Part shown: piece by piece, positions 24,716 to 34,595 of the stretch
Numbering within the stretch: position 1 is the stretch's first letter
Layout of the letters: every line of letters starts with the position of its first letter
DNA from: Bradyrhizobium diazoefficiens USDA 110
GTDB taxonomy: Bacteria; Pseudomonadota; Alphaproteobacteria; Rhizobiales; Xanthobacteraceae
Assembly (NCBI RefSeq): GCF_000011365.1
Contig: NC_004463.1
Coordinates: 7,984,001 to 8,048,000, forward strand
DNA: 64,000 bases
Reading direction: 5' to 3'
Notes under the pieces: generated by a model
The model's input: only the letters and a program-made list of their open reading frames with translations
Database searches by the model: none
Told to the model about the DNA's origin: nothing
Made by a program: the position numbers and the translations under genes

Positions 24716-25237
24716 CTACCAATAGTCTCCGCACACATTGACCCATTGCCACCCATAGGGCGTCCAGCTCCTGCGCCAGCAACCGTCGTCGTAGTAATTG
24801 GCGTAGTAGAAGGGCGCGCCAACGAAGGCGAACCGGTGGAAGCGATGATGGCGGAAGAAGAATGCATGGCGGCCGATGAAGGGCCTGCCGTGCCAGCCCG
24901 TGCCGGCGAAACGCGGCCCGAAGGCGGCGCGGGTCGCGAGCGGCGCACCGGCAAAGCGCGGCCCGATCGCAGCGTGGGCGGTCATCGGCGAGCCGGCGAA
25001 GTGGGCGCCACCGAAACGAGCACCGCCCACGCCGCCGACATGCATCCCGCCAAAGCCACCGGCGTGCATGCCGCCGCCGAAATGTCCTCCGCCGCCAAAG
25101 CCGCCATGTCCTCCGCCGCCGAAGCCGCCGTGTCCTCCGCCGCCGAAACCACCACCTCGGGCGAGAACGGGCGAAGCGACCCCCAACGTCGCAGCCATGG
25201 CCGCCGCGACGATGCCGGTGAGAAGCCTGCTGTGCAT
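24716..25237 (-). CDS. Secreted Gly/His-rich protein of unknown function
   Basis: The 173-residue protein has a signal peptide (MHSRLLTGIVAAAMAATLG, cleaved after VLA). It is followed by a repeat region of GGFGGGGH units (three in a row, about residues 28-52) and further Gly/His/Met-rich sequence. The C-terminal 55 residues are His- and aromatic-rich (RHAFFFRHHRFHRF) and end in a segment with two cysteines (DDGCWRR, NVCGDYW). AAGGAGG precedes the ATG. Similar proteins are common in Bradyrhizobium, but I know no function; the His content could bind metal. It lies 100 bases upstream of the two-component genes on the same strand. Confidence 0.8.
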   Translation of the reverse strand: MHSRLLTGIVAAAMAATLGVASPVLARGGGFGGGGHGGFGGGGHGGFGGGGHFGGGMHAGGFGGMHVGGVGGARFGGAHFAGSPMTAHAAIGPRFAGAPLATRAAFGPRFAGTGWHGRPFIGRHAFFFRHHRFHRFAFVGAPFYYANYYDDGCWRRSWTPYGWQWVNVCGDYW

Positions 25238-25575
25238 CTGAATATCCTCCTTGTCGCGGCGACGGTCGCGCCGCTCCGGGGGATCAGATGAGGAGAATGC
25301 GCCCTCACCTTCAACTTACAAATGCGCCAGATTCTGACGCGGGTGTTAGGGAGGCCCAACTCTCTCGTTCCCTCGCCCCGTTCTTACGGGGAGGGTGGGG
25401 TGAGGGCTATCTCCAAGAATGCGATGCGGACTGTTGGCCAAGCTTTCGTCGCGCACTCACATCGGAGTCGGATGGGCCGCCATCTTGGCAACATAGTGCG
25501 CTGCGCCTCACCCGGAATCCGCGCTGCGCGCGAATTCCGACCTCTCCCCGCAGAAGAGCGGGGAGAGGTTGGAGA
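25238..25575. other. Gene-free interval of 338 bases with hairpin repeats
   Basis: No gene is seen. The interval contains a CCCCGT/ACGGGG hairpin (25376-25391) within a CTCGCCCCG...GGTGGGGTGAGGG element of the same kind as that at 38100-38225. It also contains a strong stem directly after tex, listed separately. The left end is the promoter region of the Gly/His-rich protein gene. Confidence 0.6.
25541..25568 (-). terminator. Stem-loop after tex
   Basis: Eleven-base perfect arms CCTCTCCCCGC / GCGGGGAGAGG with a six-base loop end eight bases past the tex stop codon (minus strand). No T-run follows in the tex direction, so it may act as a weak terminator or as a 3'-end stabiliser. It belongs to the dispersed CTCTCCCCGC repeat type. 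Confidence 0.6.
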
Positions 25576-27912
25576 TCACACGCGCTTGCCGCCGCTCTTC
25601 TCGGCGGCGCGGCGCAGGGCTTCGGCGAGGGCGCCGCCGCCGGAGGATTCCTGCTTGCGCGGCGCCGACGAGGTCATGCGGGCTGCATTGCGCGAGCCAT
25701 TGTCGCGCTGCATGCCGGGGGCGTCCTTCTTGGCGCCGACCTCGTCGTCGAGCCGCAGCGTCAGCGAGATGCGCTTGCGGGCGACCTCGAAGTCCAGCAC
25801 CTTCACCTTGACGATGTCGCCGGGCTTCACCACCTCGCGCGGGTCCTTGATGAAGGTCTTCGACATCGCCGAGATGTGCACGAGGCCGTCCTGGTGGACG
25901 CCGATGTCGACGAAAGCGCCGAACGCGGCGACGTTGGTCACGGTACCCTCGAGGATCATGCCCTTCTGGAGGTGCTTGATCTCCTCGACACCCTCCTTGA
26001 ACACAGCGGCCTTGAACGCCGGACGGGGGTCGCGGCCGGGCTTTTCGAGCTCGCGCAGGATGTCGGTGACGGTCGGCAGACCGAAGGTCTCGTCGACGAA
26101 ATCCTTCGGCTTCAGCGTGCGCACGATCTCGCTGCTGCCGATCAGCGCCTTGATGTCGCTCTTGGTGGCCGCGAGAATCCGGCGCACCACCGGATAGGCT
26201 TCCGGATGCACGCCGGACGCATCGAGCGGATCCTCACCGCCGAGAATGCGCAAAAAGCCCGCGCACTGCTCGAACGCCTTCGGCCCGAGGCGCGGCACGT
26301 CCTTGAGCGACTTGCGCGACTTGAACGGGCCGTTGGCGTCACGATGTGCCACGATGCTCTGCGCAAGGCCCGAGCCCACGCCCGACACGCGGGCGAGCAG
26401 CGGCGCCGAGGCGGTGTTGACGTCGACGCCGACGGCGTTCACGCAATCTTCGACCACGGCGTCGAGCGACTTGGCGAGCTTGGCCTGGCCGAGGTCGTGC
26501 TGATACTGGCCGACGCCGATCGCCTTCGGCTCGATCTTGACGAGTTCGGCAAGCGGATCCTGGAGGCGCCGCGCGATCGAGACCGCGCCGCGCAGGGTGA
26601 CGTCGAGACCGGGCAGTTCCTCCGAGGCGAAGGCCGAGGCCGAATAGACCGACGCGCCGGCTTCCGACACCACGATCTTGTTCATCTTCAGCTCGGCCAG
26701 GCCCTTGACGAGATCGCCTGCGAGCTTGTCGGTCTCGCGCGAGGCCGTGCCGTTGCCGATCGCGATCAGCTCGACACGGTGCTTCAGGGCAAGCTTGCCG
26801 AGGATTGCGAGCGACTCGTTCCATTGCCGCTGCGGCTCGTGCGGATAGATCACGGCGGTATCGACGACCTTGCCGGTCGCGTCGGTGACGGCGACCTTGA
26901 CGCCGGTCCGGTAGCCGGGATCGAGCCCCATGGTGACGCGGGTGCCGGCGGGCGCGGCTAGCAGCAGGTCGCGCAAATTGGACGCGAACACGCGCACGGC
27001 CTCGGTCTCGGCCGCGTTCCACAGCCGCATGCGCAGGTCGATGTTGAGATGCACCTGGATCTTGGTGCGCCAGGCCCAGCGCACCGTGTCGATCAGCCAG
27101 CGGTCGCCGGCGCGCTTGAGGTCGGCGATGCCGAACCGCTTCATGATCTTCAATTCGTAGGCGCTGGGCACGCCCGGCGGCGGCGCCTCGGCTTCGGCCT
27201 GAATCTGCAGGTCGAGGATTTCTTCCTTCTCGCCGCGGAACATCGCCAGGATGCGGTGCGACGGCAGCCTGGTCAGCGGCTCGGAGAATTCAAAATAGTC
27301 GGCGAACTTTTCGCCCTCGGTCTTCTTGCCATCGCGCACCTTGGAGGCCATGCGCGCATTGGTCCACATCTCCTCGCGCAGCGCGCCGATCAGATCGGCG
27401 TCTTCGTCAAATCGCTCGACCAGGATGGCGCGGGCGCCGTCGAGTGCGGCGGCGGCGTCAGCCACGCCCTTCTCGGCGTTGATGAAGCTTTCCGCCACGA
27501 CCTTGGGATCGTTGCCGGGCTCCGCCATCAGCTGATTGGCGAGCGGCTCGAGGCCGGCTTCCTTGGCGATCTCAGCCTTGGTGCGGCGCTTCGGCTTGAA
27601 CGGCAGATAGATGTCTTCCAGGCGCGCCTTGCTGTCGGCGGCCATGATCGTGGCTTCGAGGGCGGCATCGAGTTTGCCCTGCTCGCGGATCGATTCGAGG
27701 ATCGCCTTGCGGCGGTCTTCGAGCTCGCGCAGGTAGCCCAGGCGCTCCTCCAGGGTGCGCAATTGCGCGTCGTCGAGCGCACCGGTCGCTTCCTTGCGGT
27801 AGCGGGCGATGAAGGGAACCGTGGCGCCGCCGTCGAGCAGCGTCACCGCTGCCTCGACCTGCTCGGCCCGAACTCCAAGCTCCTGCGCAATTTTCTGGTT
27901 GATATTTGCCAC
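25576..27912 (-). CDS. tex: Tex family RNA-binding transcription accessory protein
   Basis: The 778-residue protein has the standard Tex order. An N-terminal helical domain carries [17 protein letters not shown]; a YqgF-like RNase H fold has [14 protein letters not shown] and [14 protein letters not shown]. The tandem HhH region includes [16 protein letters not shown], and an S1 RNA-binding domain lies near the C-terminus ([20 protein letters not shown]). The GTG at 27912, with GGAGAGAGGG upstream, gives the normal family length; an in-frame ATG at 27945 would add eleven residues. Tex binds nucleic acids and is linked to transcription fidelity and stress tolerance. The last 45 residues are basic and Ala/Gly-rich. 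Confidence 0.95.
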   Translation of the reverse strand: MANINQKIAQELGVRAEQVEAAVTLLDGGATVPFIARYRKEATGALDDAQLRTLEERLGYLRELEDRRKAILESIREQGKLDAALEATIMAADSKARLEDIYLPFKPKRRTKAEIAKEAGLEPLANQLMAEPGNDPKVVAESFINAEKGVADAAAALDGARAILVERFDEDADLIGALREEMWTNARMASKVRDGKKTEGEKFADYFEFSEPLTRLPSHRILAMFRGEKEEILDLQIQAEAEAPPPGVPSAYELKIMKRFGIADLKRAGDRWLIDTVRWAWRTKIQVHLNIDLRMRLWNAAETEAVRVFASNLRDLLLAAPAGTRVTMGLDPGYRTGVKVAVTDATGKVVDTAVIYPHEPQRQWNESLAILGKLALKHRVELIAIGNGTASRETDKLAGDLVKGLAELKMNKIVVSEAGASVYSASAFASEELPGLDVTLRGAVSIARRLQDPLAELVKIEPKAIGVGQYQHDLGQAKLAKSLDAVVEDCVNAVGVDVNTASAPLLARVSGVGSGLAQSIVAHRDANGPFKSRKSLKDVPRLGPKAFEQCAGFLRILGGEDPLDASGVHPEAYPVVRRILAATKSDIKALIGSSEIVRTLKPKDFVDETFGLPTVTDILRELEKPGRDPRPAFKAAVFKEGVEEIKHLQKGMILEGTVTNVAAFGAFVDIGVHQDGLVHISAMSKTFIKDPREVVKPGDIVKVKVLDFEVARKRISLTLRLDDEVGAKKDAPGMQRDNGSRNAARMTSSAPRKQESSGGGALAEALRRAAEKSGGKRV

Positions 27913-28108
27913 GCGAGAATCCCTCTCTCCAAGCACGCGACGCAAACCGAAATCCGGTCGCGGGACGCCGCTTATGGACCAACCCAGGTTGATTCATCAA
28001 GGTGCCGCGCGCAACCGTCGACAGACGATTTTTTTGTTGAACCGATGCGATCTCGCCACAATCGTGGGGATGCGGCGGGCGCGGTTGGTATGAAGACTCT
28101 ATCCTCTT

Positions 28109-28134
28109 GTCGTCCTGGCGAAAGCCAGGACGAC
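28109..28134. repeat. Stable GAAA-loop hairpin upstream of the ring-opening amidohydrolase gene
   Basis: Eleven-base perfect arms GTCGTCCTGGC / GCCAGGACGAC enclose a GAAA tetraloop. It is a short relative of the GTCGTCCCGGC element at 15527-15647 and lies in the divergent region between tex and the next plus-strand gene. Confidence 0.75.
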
Positions 28135-28209
28135 GACGGGGATTGACAGGCGCCTCCGTTCCACGGCTGTTTGCACCGCCGGACCACCGAACTCCACACG
28201 AGGACTGCA

Positions 28210-29322
28210 ATGCGGACGACATCGGTCGGCGTCTTCAAGATCGTCACCAAGGGCCCCGGCGACGTCTCCGGCCTCATGGCCATGATCGGCTCCGGCGCGA
28301 TCGATCCCAAATCGATCCTCGCCGTTCTCGGCAAGACCGAGGGCAATGGCGGTGTCAACGACTTTACCCGGGAATATGCCGTTGCCGCGCTGTGCACGGC
28401 TCTGGCGCCACAGCTCGGCTTGTCCCCCGAGGAGGTCGAGCAGCGCATTGCCTTCGTGATGTCCGGCGGCACCGAAGGCGTGCTCAGCCCGCATATCACG
28501 GTGTTCACGCGCCGCGAGGTCGAGCGGCGGCCGGCGGGCTTGTCGGGCAAGCGCCTGAGCATCGGCATGGCGCACACGCGGGACTTCCTGCCGGAGGAGC
28601 TCGGACGCGCCGCGCAGATCGCGGAGACGGCCGCGGCCGTGAAGGCCGCGATGGCGGACGCCGGGATCGCCGACCCCGCCGACGTCCATTTCGTGCAGAT
28701 CAAGTGCCCGCTGCTCACCAGCGATCGCGTCGAGGCCGCAAGTGCACGCGGCAACAAGACGGCGACGACCAGCGCCTACGGTTCGATGGCCTATTCGCGC
28801 GGCGCCTCCGCGCTCGGCGTTGCGGTCGCGCTCGGCGAGACCGGCTCGGACATCAGCGACGGGGACGTGCTGCGCCGCTACGATCTGTTCTCGAAGGTGG
28901 CATCCACCTCGGCCGGAATCGAGCTGATGCACAACGTCGTCATCGTGCTCGGAAATTCGGCGGCATCGGCCAGCGAGTTCGAGATCGGCCACGCCGTGAT
29001 GAACGATGCGATCGACGCCGCCGCCGTGACGTCGGCGCTGAAGTGCGTCGGGCTTGGCGTCGCACCGCAAGCGGAAGCCGGGCGCGAGCTCGTCAACATC
29101 TTCGCCAAGGCGGAGGCCTCGCCCGATGGCAGCGTGCGCGGCTTTCGCCACACCATGCTGGAGGACACCGACATCAGCTCGACGCGCCACGCCCGCGCCG
29201 CGGTCGGCGGCCTGATCGCGGGCCTTGCCGGCACCGGCGCAGTCTACGTGTCCGGCGGCGCCGAACATCAGGGCCCGGCGGGCGGCGGGCCGGTTGCGGT
29301 GATCGCGCGACTATCGGATTGA
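28210..29322 (+). CDS. Ring-opening amidohydrolase (cyanuric acid amidohydrolase/barbiturase family)
   Basis: The 370-residue protein is a full-length member of this rare family, built of three similar domains. Expected Lys/Ser pairs are visible: Lys42 in GKTEGNG with Ser85 in MSGGTEG; Lys165 in QIKCPLLT with the Ser of SRGASALG near 200; Lys300 in FAKAEAS with the Ser pair of [10 protein letters not shown] near 323. The C-terminal [12 protein letters not shown] block is also typical. The family hydrolyses cyclic imides: cyanuric acid to carboxybiuret, or barbiturate to ureidomalonate. Sequence reading alone does not tell which. The ATG at 28210 follows GAGG. An amidase gene follows 128 bases downstream. 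Confidence 0.88.
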   Translation: MRTTSVGVFKIVTKGPGDVSGLMAMIGSGAIDPKSILAVLGKTEGNGGVNDFTREYAVAALCTALAPQLGLSPEEVEQRIAFVMSGGTEGVLSPHITVFTRREVERRPAGLSGKRLSIGMAHTRDFLPEELGRAAQIAETAAAVKAAMADAGIADPADVHFVQIKCPLLTSDRVEAASARGNKTATTSAYGSMAYSRGASALGVAVALGETGSDISDGDVLRRYDLFSKVASTSAGIELMHNVVIVLGNSAASASEFEIGHAVMNDAIDAAAVTSALKCVGLGVAPQAEAGRELVNIFAKAEASPDGSVRGFRHTMLEDTDISSTRHARAAVGGLIAGLAGTGAVYVSGGAEHQGPAGGGPVAVIARLSD

Positions 29323-29450
29323 GACGGCCGGCCTCCTAAGGTCGTGCGACCTCTCCGCCCCATGCAACCCTGCCCTTCGCGCCGGCTCAGTTGATTCACG
29401 CAGGGTCCATGCGAAAGGAAGGACCGCCGCATCTAGAGGATTTGAATTTC

Positions 29451-30920
29451 ATGACTTTGCCGATGAGCTGGAACGAGTGGGCGCAGCACGATGGCGTGGG
29501 GCTGGCGGCGCGCGTCCGCAAGGGCGAGCTGACGCCGAAGGAATTGGCCCGCCAGGCCGCTGCTGCCGTCGCCAAGGTCAATCCGGCGCTGTCGGGCGTG
29601 GTCGAGCTGTTCGAGGACGTGATCGCCGATCCGGCCAAGGACGGCGCCAACCTCGCCGGCCCGTTCGCCGGCCTGCCCTTCCTGATGAAGGATCTCGGGC
29701 CGACCATGAAGGGCCGGCTCCAGGAGATGGGTTCGCTGCTGATGCGCGGCAATCGCGCGAGCGCCGACACCTTCCTGACCGGCAAATTCCGCCAGGCCGG
29801 ACTGAACCTGATCGGGCGCACCACGACACCGGAATTCGGCGTCTGCAGCTCGGCCGACAATCCGGCCGTCTACGTCACGCGCAATCCCTGGAACACCGAC
29901 TACACCACCTGCGGCTCGTCCGCGGGCAGCGCGGCGATGGTTGCCGCCGGCGTGGTGCCGATCGCGCATGCGACCGACGGCGGCGGCTCGATCCGCATTC
30001 CCGCCGGCGTCAACGGTAATATCGGGCTGAAGGTCTCGCGCGGCGTGTTCTCGCTGGCCCCGCACATGTCCGACCTCACCGGGCTCGTCTCGATCCAGGG
30101 CTGCCAGTCGCGCTCGGTGCGCGACACCGCCGCCTTCGTCGATCACGCGCGCGGGCCTGCGCCCGGCGAGTTCATGCCGTTCTGGACCACGGCGCAGCCC
30201 TATTCCGAGATGATCAAGCGCGATCCGGGCAAGCTCCGCATCGCGCTGTCGCACACGTGGGGCGATTACACCGCGACGCCGGAGATCGCCGCCGAGCTGG
30301 AGAAGACCGGCCGCTTCCTCGAAGGCCTCGGGCACCATGTCGACTACGCACTGCCCGAGCTCGACTTCCGTGCGGCGTTCGAGGCGCAGACGATGTGCTA
30401 CATCTCGAATTTTGCGGTGGTGATCTCGAACATGCTGGCCGCGCGCGGGCTGGACAAGCCGCCGGAAGATCTCATCGAGCCGATGAACATCAGGATCTGG
30501 GAAGCCGGCCGGCACACCAGCTTCGCCGAGCGGGCGAAGATGCAAGGCGTGTTCAACACGACGTCACGCGGTTTCGGCGCGTTCTTCGAGCAGTGGGACG
30601 TGATCCTGACGCCGATCACGGCGCTGCCGACGCCGAAAGTCGGCACCAGGGAATATCTCACCATCTCCGACAATCCTGACGTGCTCGACTGGTTCGGCAA
30701 TCTCTGGCGCTTTTTCGCCTTCACCCCGCTCGCCAATCTCTGCGGCATGCCGGCGATCTCGATGCCGATGGCAACCCAGGACCACGACCTGCCGCTCGGC
30801 ATCCAGGCGATCGCCAAGCAGGCCAATGACGGCCTGCTGCTGCAACTCGCCGCCCAGATCGAGCGCGCGCTCGACGGCAAGTGGAACGGCGGCAGAAAGC
30901 CGAAGGTGCATGTGAGCTGA
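29451..30920 (+). CDS. Amidase signature family hydrolase
   Basis: The 489-residue protein has the amidase-signature Ser-cisSer-Lys site: Lys80 in FLMKDLG, the cis-Ser in CGSSAGSAA (about 156) and the nucleophile Ser180 in DGGGSIRIPA. It resembles 6-aminohexanoate-cyclic-dimer hydrolase-like amidases more than GatA, but substrate cannot be read from sequence. AGAGGA lies ten bases before the ATG at 29451; a TTG at 29391 is a less likely start. It may act on the linear product of the ring-opening enzyme encoded just upstream, for example a ureido or biuret compound. That is inference from order and strand. Confidence 0.88.
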   Translation: MTLPMSWNEWAQHDGVGLAARVRKGELTPKELARQAAAAVAKVNPALSGVVELFEDVIADPAKDGANLAGPFAGLPFLMKDLGPTMKGRLQEMGSLLMRGNRASADTFLTGKFRQAGLNLIGRTTTPEFGVCSSADNPAVYVTRNPWNTDYTTCGSSAGSAAMVAAGVVPIAHATDGGGSIRIPAGVNGNIGLKVSRGVFSLAPHMSDLTGLVSIQGCQSRSVRDTAAFVDHARGPAPGEFMPFWTTAQPYSEMIKRDPGKLRIALSHTWGDYTATPEIAAELEKTGRFLEGLGHHVDYALPELDFRAAFEAQTMCYISNFAVVISNMLAARGLDKPPEDLIEPMNIRIWEAGRHTSFAERAKMQGVFNTTSRGFGAFFEQWDVILTPITALPTPKVGTREYLTISDNPDVLDWFGNLWRFFAFTPLANLCGMPAISMPMATQDHDLPLGIQAIAKQANDGLLLQLAAQIERALDGKWNGGRKPKVHVS

Positions 30921-30926
30921 GGAGCT

Positions 30927-30950
30927 GCGGTCGCAATGACATGCGATCGC
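30927..30950. terminator. Bidirectional stem-loop between convergent genes
   Basis: A nine-base stem GCGGTCGCA / TGCGATCGC (one G-T pair) with loop ATGACA occupies the 39-base gap between the convergent amidase and small unknown genes. Confidence 0.5.
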
Positions 30951-30959
30951 GCTGCCGCC

Positions 30960-31277
30960 TCAATTCTTCATCGCCGGGATCTCCTCCGTCGGCTGCTGCT
31001 GCCCCTGCTTGTACATCGCGAGCGCCTTGTCGAGCGCTTCGCGCAAGGCCAGCGCGGCGGCCACGCTGCAACGCAGGTGCGCGGTCTGGACCACTTCGAC
31101 CCTGACCGCGGCTCCGACCGGCATCAAGAGGTTCGCGGCGAGCTCGACCTGGATCGCGCCGTTGTGATGGCCGAAGCAGGACGCGCCGTCGAAATAGATG
31201 ATCGGCGCCCGCTCGGAGCTCGAGCTCGAAATGGTGACGGGCCCCTGATTGGTGCCGGGTGTTTCGGGGTCGGCCAT
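30960..31277 (-). CDS. Small conserved-looking protein of unknown function
   Basis: The 105-residue soluble protein is not recognised. It starts with an acidic, Ser-rich segment (residues 1-22), then a compact alpha/beta part (APIIYFDGASCFGHHNGAIQVELAANLLMP, then VRVEVVQTAHLRCSVAAALALREALDKAL). A Gln-rich tail follows. The FDG...FGHHNGA stretch and two cysteines could bind metal or another ligand. The ATG at 31277 is preceded by AAGGAG. It is divergent from a thioesterase gene and convergent with the amidase gene. Function not inferable. Confidence 0.7.
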   Translation of the reverse strand: MADPETPGTNQGPVTISSSSSERAPIIYFDGASCFGHHNGAIQVELAANLLMPVGAAVRVEVVQTAHLRCSVAAALALREALDKALAMYKQGQQQPTEEIPAMKN

Positions 31278-31424
31278 AAGCGCTCCTTGCGGCTAGTCGA
31301 ACGAACGAAGCGCTCACCATCGGCGCTTCGGACCGCCCTGTCGAGGCCCAACCGACCGCAGGCCTACCGTGCGACCCGCATTCGGGGTTTTGCGCGGCGC
31401 CCGGCACTGGTCTAGAACATCGCC

Positions 31425-32348
31425 ATGTCCAGCTCATCGACGTCCGGCCTACCTGCCACGCTCCCGTTCGAGGAACTGGCCGAGGCCATCAAGGGCCGCC
31501 GCTCCGACTACGGCCATATCAGCGGGCTCCAGCTCGACCGCTTCGCACCCGCCGAGGCCTGGTCCAGCCTGCCCTACCGTCCCGTCTTCGTCGGCGACAC
31601 CGAGACCGGGGTGCTGCATGGCGGCGTCGTCACCGCGATGCTGGACGAGAGCTGCGGCATGGCCGTGCAGCTCGCGCTCGACGGCACGCGCGCGATCGCA
31701 ACCCTCGACCTGCGTATCGACTATCAGAAGCCGGCGACGCCGGGCCTCGACATCAAGGCGCATTCGGTCTGCTACCGCACCACGCGCTCGATCGCCTTCG
31801 TACGCTCCACCGCGTATCAGGAGTCCGAGGACGATCCGGTCGCAACCGCAACGGCCTGCTTCATGATCGGCGCCAACCGCACCAACATGCTCGCCGACCG
31901 CAGGATGGATTCGCGCAGCATCCCGACCCTGGAGGCGCCGGAGGATCCGGATGGCCCGTTCGCCCGCAGCCCGTTCGCGCGCTGCCTCGGCATCCGCGTC
32001 AACGACGACGGCACGCTGACCATGCCGTTCTCGCCAAAGATCATCGGCAATCCGATCCTGCCCGCGATCCATGGCGGCATGACCGGCGCCTTCCTCGAGA
32101 CCACGGCGATCATCGGGGTCGCACGCGAGCTCGGCGCCGCCGCGCCGCCCAAGCCGATCGGGCTGACCATCAACTACTTGCGCTCCGGCCGCGCGCTCGA
32201 CAGCTTTGCCAATGTCTCGATCGTCAAGCAGGGCCGGCGCATCGTCGCCTTCGAGGCGCGCGCCTGGCAGGACGATGCGGACAAGCCGATCGCCACTGCC
32301 TTCGGCCATTTCATGCTGCGGCCGACGCCTGGAAACGACGAGGAATAG
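31425..32348 (+). CDS. Tandem hot-dog thioesterase (PaaI family, two domains)
   Basis: The 307-residue protein contains two hot-dog folds in one chain. The first (about 30-150) has VLHGGVVTAMLDESCGMAV; the second (about 180-300) has ILPAIHGGMTGAFLETTAII. HGG followed by an acidic residue is the PaaI/acyl-CoA thioesterase signature, so it probably hydrolyses acyl-CoA thioesters. Most PaaI proteins are single-domain tetramers; the fused form acts as a built-in dimer, and either half may have lost activity. Both halves keep the HGG motif and an acidic residue (Asp in the first, Glu in the second). Substrate unknown. Confidence 0.85.
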   Translation: MSSSSTSGLPATLPFEELAEAIKGRRSDYGHISGLQLDRFAPAEAWSSLPYRPVFVGDTETGVLHGGVVTAMLDESCGMAVQLALDGTRAIATLDLRIDYQKPATPGLDIKAHSVCYRTTRSIAFVRSTAYQESEDDPVATATACFMIGANRTNMLADRRMDSRSIPTLEAPEDPDGPFARSPFARCLGIRVNDDGTLTMPFSPKIIGNPILPAIHGGMTGAFLETTAIIGVARELGAAAPPKPIGLTINYLRSGRALDSFANVSIVKQGRRIVAFEARAWQDDADKPIATAFGHFMLRPTPGNDEE

Positions 32349-32401
32349 GCCTATTTTACTTGACGGCGGGGGCCTGGAACCACAACGATAGCGCGTTCCC
32401 C

Positions 32402-32782
32402 GTGAGAGGTATTGGGTTGCGGCATCCGATCGACATCATCGCCATGTTCGCCGCCATGTGGCTGCTGGCGTCGATGGTGCTCGACGCGGTGACGCCGAAG
32501 GAGCTGACCGCGGTGCTGATCGCCATCGCGATCGGGCCTGCCGTGGTCATCACCGCCGTGTTCTACTATCTGCGCTGCCCGCGCACGGATTTCGCGGTGA
32601 TGTTCGCAGCGCTGTGGCTGATCTCGGACATCGCCATCGCCTTCATCTCGCCGAAGGAGCTGCCGCATTTCCTGATCGTGCTCGGCTTCGTGCCGGCCCT
32701 GCTGATCGGCAGCGTACTGCACTGGCAGCGCTTCCAGCGCCGCCACGAGCGGTTGCATGTGCCGTCGGCGAAGCGCAGCTAA
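32402..32782 (+). CDS. Small four-helix membrane protein of unknown function
   Basis: The protein has four membrane helices arranged as two similar halves: [33 protein letters not shown] and [31 protein letters not shown] share the pattern (M)FAALWL...D...SPKEL, suggesting an internal duplication. The C-terminus is basic. The start is uncertain: a GTG at 32402 gives 126 residues; a TTG at 32360 would add 14. Its 3' end overlaps the end of the convergent poxB-like gene by four bases. I do not recognise a function. Confidence 0.65.
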   Translation: MRGIGLRHPIDIIAMFAAMWLLASMVLDAVTPKELTAVLIAIAIGPAVVITAVFYYLRCPRTDFAVMFAALWLISDIAIAFISPKELPHFLIVLGFVPALLIGSVLHWQRFQRRHERLHVPSAKRS

Positions 32783-34515
32783 CGCGGCAGCAGGTTCGTC
32801 TTCGCAAGATCGAGCACCTCGTCGCCGCGGCCGTTCATCACCGCACGCAGCACCCAGAGGCTGAAACCCTTGATCTGCTCGGTCGTGATGGTCGGCGGCA
32901 TCGACAGCTCCTGCTTGGCGGTGACGACGTCGAGCAGCGCGGGCCCGTTGTGGGCCAGCATCTCCTTCACCGCGCCCGGAAGCTCGCCGGGGTCCTCGAC
33001 GCGCTTCGCGAAGATCCCCATCGCGCGCGCCATCGCCGCGAAATCGGGGTTTTGCAGGTCGACATTGGTGTCGACGAAGCCGGCGGCCTTCATCTCCAGC
33101 GCAACGAAGCCGAGCACGCCGTTGTTGAAGACGACGACCTTCACCGGCAGCTTCATCTGCGTCAGCGTGATCAGATCGCCCATCAACATCGTGAAGCCCC
33201 CGTCGCCCGACAGCGAGATCACCTGGCGGCCGGGCTGCGAGGCCTGCGCCCCGATCGCCTGCGGCATCGCATTGGCCATCGAGCCGTGCACGAAGGAGCC
33301 GATCAGCCGGCGGCGGCCGTTCATCTCGAGATAGCGCGCCGCCCACACCGTGGGTGTGCCGACATCGGCGGTGAACACGGCATCCTCGGACGCATGGTCG
33401 CTGACGACCTTGGCGAGATATTGCGGATGGATCGGCTTGCTGCCGGGGGTGCCCCTGGCGAGCGAGTCCAGCCCCTCGCGCGCCTTCTTGTAATGCGCGA
33501 CGGCATCGTCGAGATGCTTGCGCTGGGTCTTGGTCTTCAGCAGCGGCAGCAGCGCCTCGATGGTCAGCTTGACGTCGCCGATGAGGCCGAGGTCGATCTT
33601 GCAGCGTCGGCCGAGATTTTCCGGGCGGATGTCGATCTGCGCGATCTGGCAACCGGTCGGGAAGAACTGCTTGTAGGGGAAATCGGTGCCGAGCATCACC
33701 AGCGCGTCGCAGGCGTGCATGGCGGCATAGCCCGAGGAGAAGCCGATGAACCCGGTCATGCCGACATCGTAGGGATTTTCGTATTCGACGTGCTCCTTGC
33801 CGCCGAGCGCATGCACGATCGGGCTCTTCAAGGCCTCCGCAAGCTGCATCAACGGCGCATGCGCGCCGGCGCAGCCACGGCCGCAGAACAGGGTGATGCG
33901 CTCGGCGCCGTTCAGGAGGTCCGCGAGCGCCTTCAGCTCATTGGCCTCAGGCACGACTTTCGGCGCCGACAGCGCGAGCCCCCGCGCCGTCGACAGCGCG
34001 CGCCTCGGCGGATCGCGGAACGCGACGTCGCCGGGCATGGCGATGACGGCGACGCCGCGCAGGCCCACGGCCGCACGAATGGCGTTCTCGATCACGAAAG
34101 GCAGCTGGCTCGCATCCGAGACCAGCTCGCAATAATGGCTGCATTCCCGGAACAGGTTTTGGGGATGGGTTTCCTGAAAGTAGCCGCCGCCGATTTCGGC
34201 CGACGGAATCTGCGCCGCGATCGCCAGCACGGGGACGCGGCTGCGATGCGCGTCGAACAGGCCGTTGATCAGATGCAGATTGCCCGGGCCGCAGGAACCT
34301 GCGCAGACCGCAAGGCTTCCGGTCATCTCGGCTTCGCCGGCGGCTGCGAACGCCGCAACCTCCTCATGCCGGACGTGGATCCATTCGATGGTGCCGCGAC
34401 GCCGCAGCGCCTCGGTAAAAGCATTCAGGCTGTCGCCGACGATGCCGTAGATCCGCTTGACGCCGGCCTGTTCGAGCGTTGCCACGAACAGATCGGCCAC
34501 GTTGTTGATCGCCAT
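32779..34515 (-). CDS. poxB: Thiamine-diphosphate enzyme, pyruvate oxidase/pyruvate:quinone dehydrogenase (PoxB-like)
   Basis: The 578-residue protein has the three-domain ThDP fold: PYR (about 1-180, with catalytic Glu51 in [12 protein letters not shown]), the FAD-binding middle domain (about 190-335) and PP (about 360-540), with [29 protein letters not shown] as the ThDP/Mg motif. The N-terminal block [16 protein letters not shown] is typical of PoxB, which oxidatively decarboxylates pyruvate to acetate at the membrane. The chain ends [16 protein letters not shown] ([14 protein letters not shown]); the membrane-binding tail of PoxB sits here. The start at 34515 begins [11 protein letters not shown]. 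It follows dgoA by 80 bases on the same strand, but a link to galactonate is only positional. Confidence 0.85.
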   Translation of the reverse strand: MAINNVADLFVATLEQAGVKRIYGIVGDSLNAFTEALRRRGTIEWIHVRHEEVAAFAAAGEAEMTGSLAVCAGSCGPGNLHLINGLFDAHRSRVPVLAIAAQIPSAEIGGGYFQETHPQNLFRECSHYCELVSDASQLPFVIENAIRAAVGLRGVAVIAMPGDVAFRDPPRRALSTARGLALSAPKVVPEANELKALADLLNGAERITLFCGRGCAGAHAPLMQLAEALKSPIVHALGGKEHVEYENPYDVGMTGFIGFSSGYAAMHACDALVMLGTDFPYKQFFPTGCQIAQIDIRPENLGRRCKIDLGLIGDVKLTIEALLPLLKTKTQRKHLDDAVAHYKKAREGLDSLARGTPGSKPIHPQYLAKVVSDHASEDAVFTADVGTPTVWAARYLEMNGRRRLIGSFVHGSMANAMPQAIGAQASQPGRQVISLSGDGGFTMLMGDLITLTQMKLPVKVVVFNNGVLGFVALEMKAAGFVDTNVDLQNPDFAAMARAMGIFAKRVEDPGELPGAVKEMLAHNGPALLDVVTAKQELSMPPTITTEQIKGFSLWVLRAVMNGRGDEVLDLAKTNLLPR

Positions 34516-34595
34516 GTCGGTCTCCTGATCTCGCTGATTCAGCAAGATAGGATAAAGCGCGGCCGTGACGGGATCACGGCTGGTTTATTGCAGCT

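Noticed and set aside
28210..30920. Complete cyanuric acid degradation operon
   Set aside because: No isochorismatase-type biuret hydrolase or recognisable allophanate hydrolase is adjacent; only a ring-opening enzyme and a general amidase are present.
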